A stretch of DNA of 64,000 nucleotides from Vibrio cyclitrophicus (GTDB taxonomy: Bacteria; Pseudomonadota; Gammaproteobacteria; Enterobacterales; Vibrionaceae): contig CP065366.1 of the NCBI GenBank assembly GCA_023206055.1, positions 744,001 to 808,000 on the forward strand, in the 5' to 3' direction. This document shows, piece after piece, positions 63,118-64,000 of this stretch. The stretch's first letter is position 1; the number at the start of each line of letters is the position of its first letter. The notes beneath the pieces were generated by a model. It ran no database searches. It saw only the letters and a program-made list of their open reading frames with translations, and was not told where the DNA came from. A program made the translations under genes and the position numbers.

Positions 63118-64000
63118 ATGAAAAACGTATTGAACGTATTTAAGGCGCTATTGCTTATGGCAGTCAGTGCTCAGTTGGCTTTTGCTGGAATAACGGATGA
63201 AGCTAGCTTTACCAAGGCGCTAGTTGGTAAGAAAACATCGGATAAAGAATTGGCTATCGATTGGGTTATTGAGTCACAAACGGAAGACGTGTCGAAACCT
63301 ATTTTGGATGGCTGGTTAAACGGTAATCTCTATTACTTTAATGACAAACAAAGCGAGCAGTACAAACAACTCTACCTGATTCAAAGCATTAAAACGGCAA
63401 CCTCGGCTCAGTCGGTGTGGGATGAATCAAGTCTCAGTATCGAGAATGCTAGACAGTTTAAAAAGGTTCGCGTGAACAACAAGCTCCGCGGGATCTTGCG
63501 TGGGGAAATTGCCTCGATTGGACTGAATAGCAGTAACCCAGATATACGTTATAAAGCGGTTCTGGATCTGCTCGGTACCAAAGATTCTGACATTATCGAT
63601 CGTTTAGCTGTGCTCAAAACCAGTGAATCGGACGGCAAAGTCGCTGAGTTGATGGACTTGTCGTTAGCCATTTTTACTTCTCTTGATAAGAGTGCCACGG
63701 TTGATGATCGTGTGGCTTCGATTGACCGAGTCGGTGACTTCAAACATTCTGTGGTACTCAAAACCTTAAATCAACTACTCAGCAGCGAACAAGACCCAAA
63801 AGTATTGGCAGCAGCAGAGCGTGCGATGGACGATTATCAACAGAGCCAAGCACTTTACTCGGGTGTTGAGACCGTGTTCTTCGGTTTGAGTTTGGGTTCG
63901 GTATTGGTGCTGGCGGGCATTGGCTTAGCGATCACCTTTGGTGTAATGGGCGTTATCAACATGGCTCATGGTGAGCTGATCATGATTGGCGCTTACACCA
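63118..64000 (+). CDS. urtB: Urea ABC transporter permease UrtB (5' part)
   Basis: ATG 63118, with AAGGAAG upstream, is open to the window edge (294 codons seen). Signal peptide MKNVLNVFKALLLMAVSAQLAFA. A periplasmic region of about 230 residues precedes the first permease helix (GLSLGSVLVLAGIGLAITFG) with the LivH-type motif GVMGVINMAHGELIMIGAY. Such an N-terminal extension is usual in UrtB. The 3' end is outside. Confidence 0.93.
   Translation, partial: MKNVLNVFKALLLMAVSAQLAFAGITDEASFTKALVGKKTSDKELAIDWVIESQTEDVSKPILDGWLNGNLYYFNDKQSEQYKQLYLIQSIKTATSAQSVWDESSLSIENARQFKKVRVNNKLRGILRGEIASIGLNSSNPDIRYKAVLDLLGTKDSDIIDRLAVLKTSESDGKVAELMDLSLAIFTSLDKSATVDDRVASIDRVGDFKHSVVLKTLNQLLSSEQDPKVLAAAERAMDDYQQSQALYSGVETVFFGLSLGSVLVLAGIGLAITFGVMGVINMAHGELIMIGAYT

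Overview
This window is a stretch of gammaproteobacterial backbone chromosome, almost certainly from a Vibrio (probably chromosome 1 of a marine species near the Splendidus clade). The basis is the 16S/23S/5S sequence style, an rrn operon with distal tRNA-Asp and tRNA-Trp, and gene orders I recall from vibrios: rluD-pgeF-clpB; phoB-phoR-pstS / ppx-ppk / pstC-pstA-pstB-phoU; queA-tgt-yajC-secD-secF; suhB-trmJ-isc operon-pepB-ndk-rlmN-rodZ-ispG-hisS-yfgM-bamB-der. No database was searched. Nearly every gene is intact, densely packed and housekeeping in type. I see no prophage, CRISPR array, integron or defence island.

Layout. 1-3604: end of rluD, pgeF, and clpB behind a near-consensus sigma-32 promoter. 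3605-9600: an rRNA operon with two promoters, boxA, 16S, tRNA-Ala(GGC), 23S, 5S, tRNA-Asp, tRNA-Trp and a strong terminator. 9601-14040: mepA, a small hypothetical pair, then leftward yfhL/trhP and rdgC. 14041-26736: the phosphate block. PhoB/PhoR sense phosphate, PstS and PstCAB import it, PhoU links transport to signalling, and Ppk1/Ppx make and degrade polyphosphate. Pho boxes lie before phoB and before pstC. 26737-33832: the most accessory-like part, with two small outer-membrane beta-barrel genes separated by an IS4-family insertion, a LysR regulator, cutC, a 2-Cys peroxiredoxin divergent from oxyR, and a CBS-domain gene. 33833-39889: queA-tgt (queuosine) and yajC-secDF (protein export). 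39890-49747: suhB, trmJ, the iscRSUA-hscBA-fdx-iscX iron-sulfur operon behind two abutting IscR boxes, pepB, ndk. 49748-58834: repeats, then rlmN, rodZ, ispG, hisS, yfgM, bamB, der. 58835-64000: an AlaX-like editing protein, a GAF-GGDEF diguanylate cyclase, a YfgJ-like zinc-ribbon protein, urtA and the start of urtB (urea uptake, possible sigma-54 promoter).

The best second-look items are not a new multi-gene system but small-scale structure. (1) The IS4-family element sits exactly in a perfect intrinsic terminator, with an 11-bp target duplication, and carries its own terminator-like hairpin just before the transposase start. (2) There are unexplained inverted-repeat-rich leaders upstream of tgt, rodZ and der. 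(3) A perfect 23-bp dyad lies between the peroxiredoxin gene and oxyR. (4) Long tandem dyad repeats lie between ndk and rlmN. (5) The 16S gene lacks two normally conserved G residues. (6) PstC and PstA carry very large extracytoplasmic insertions compared with E. coli.
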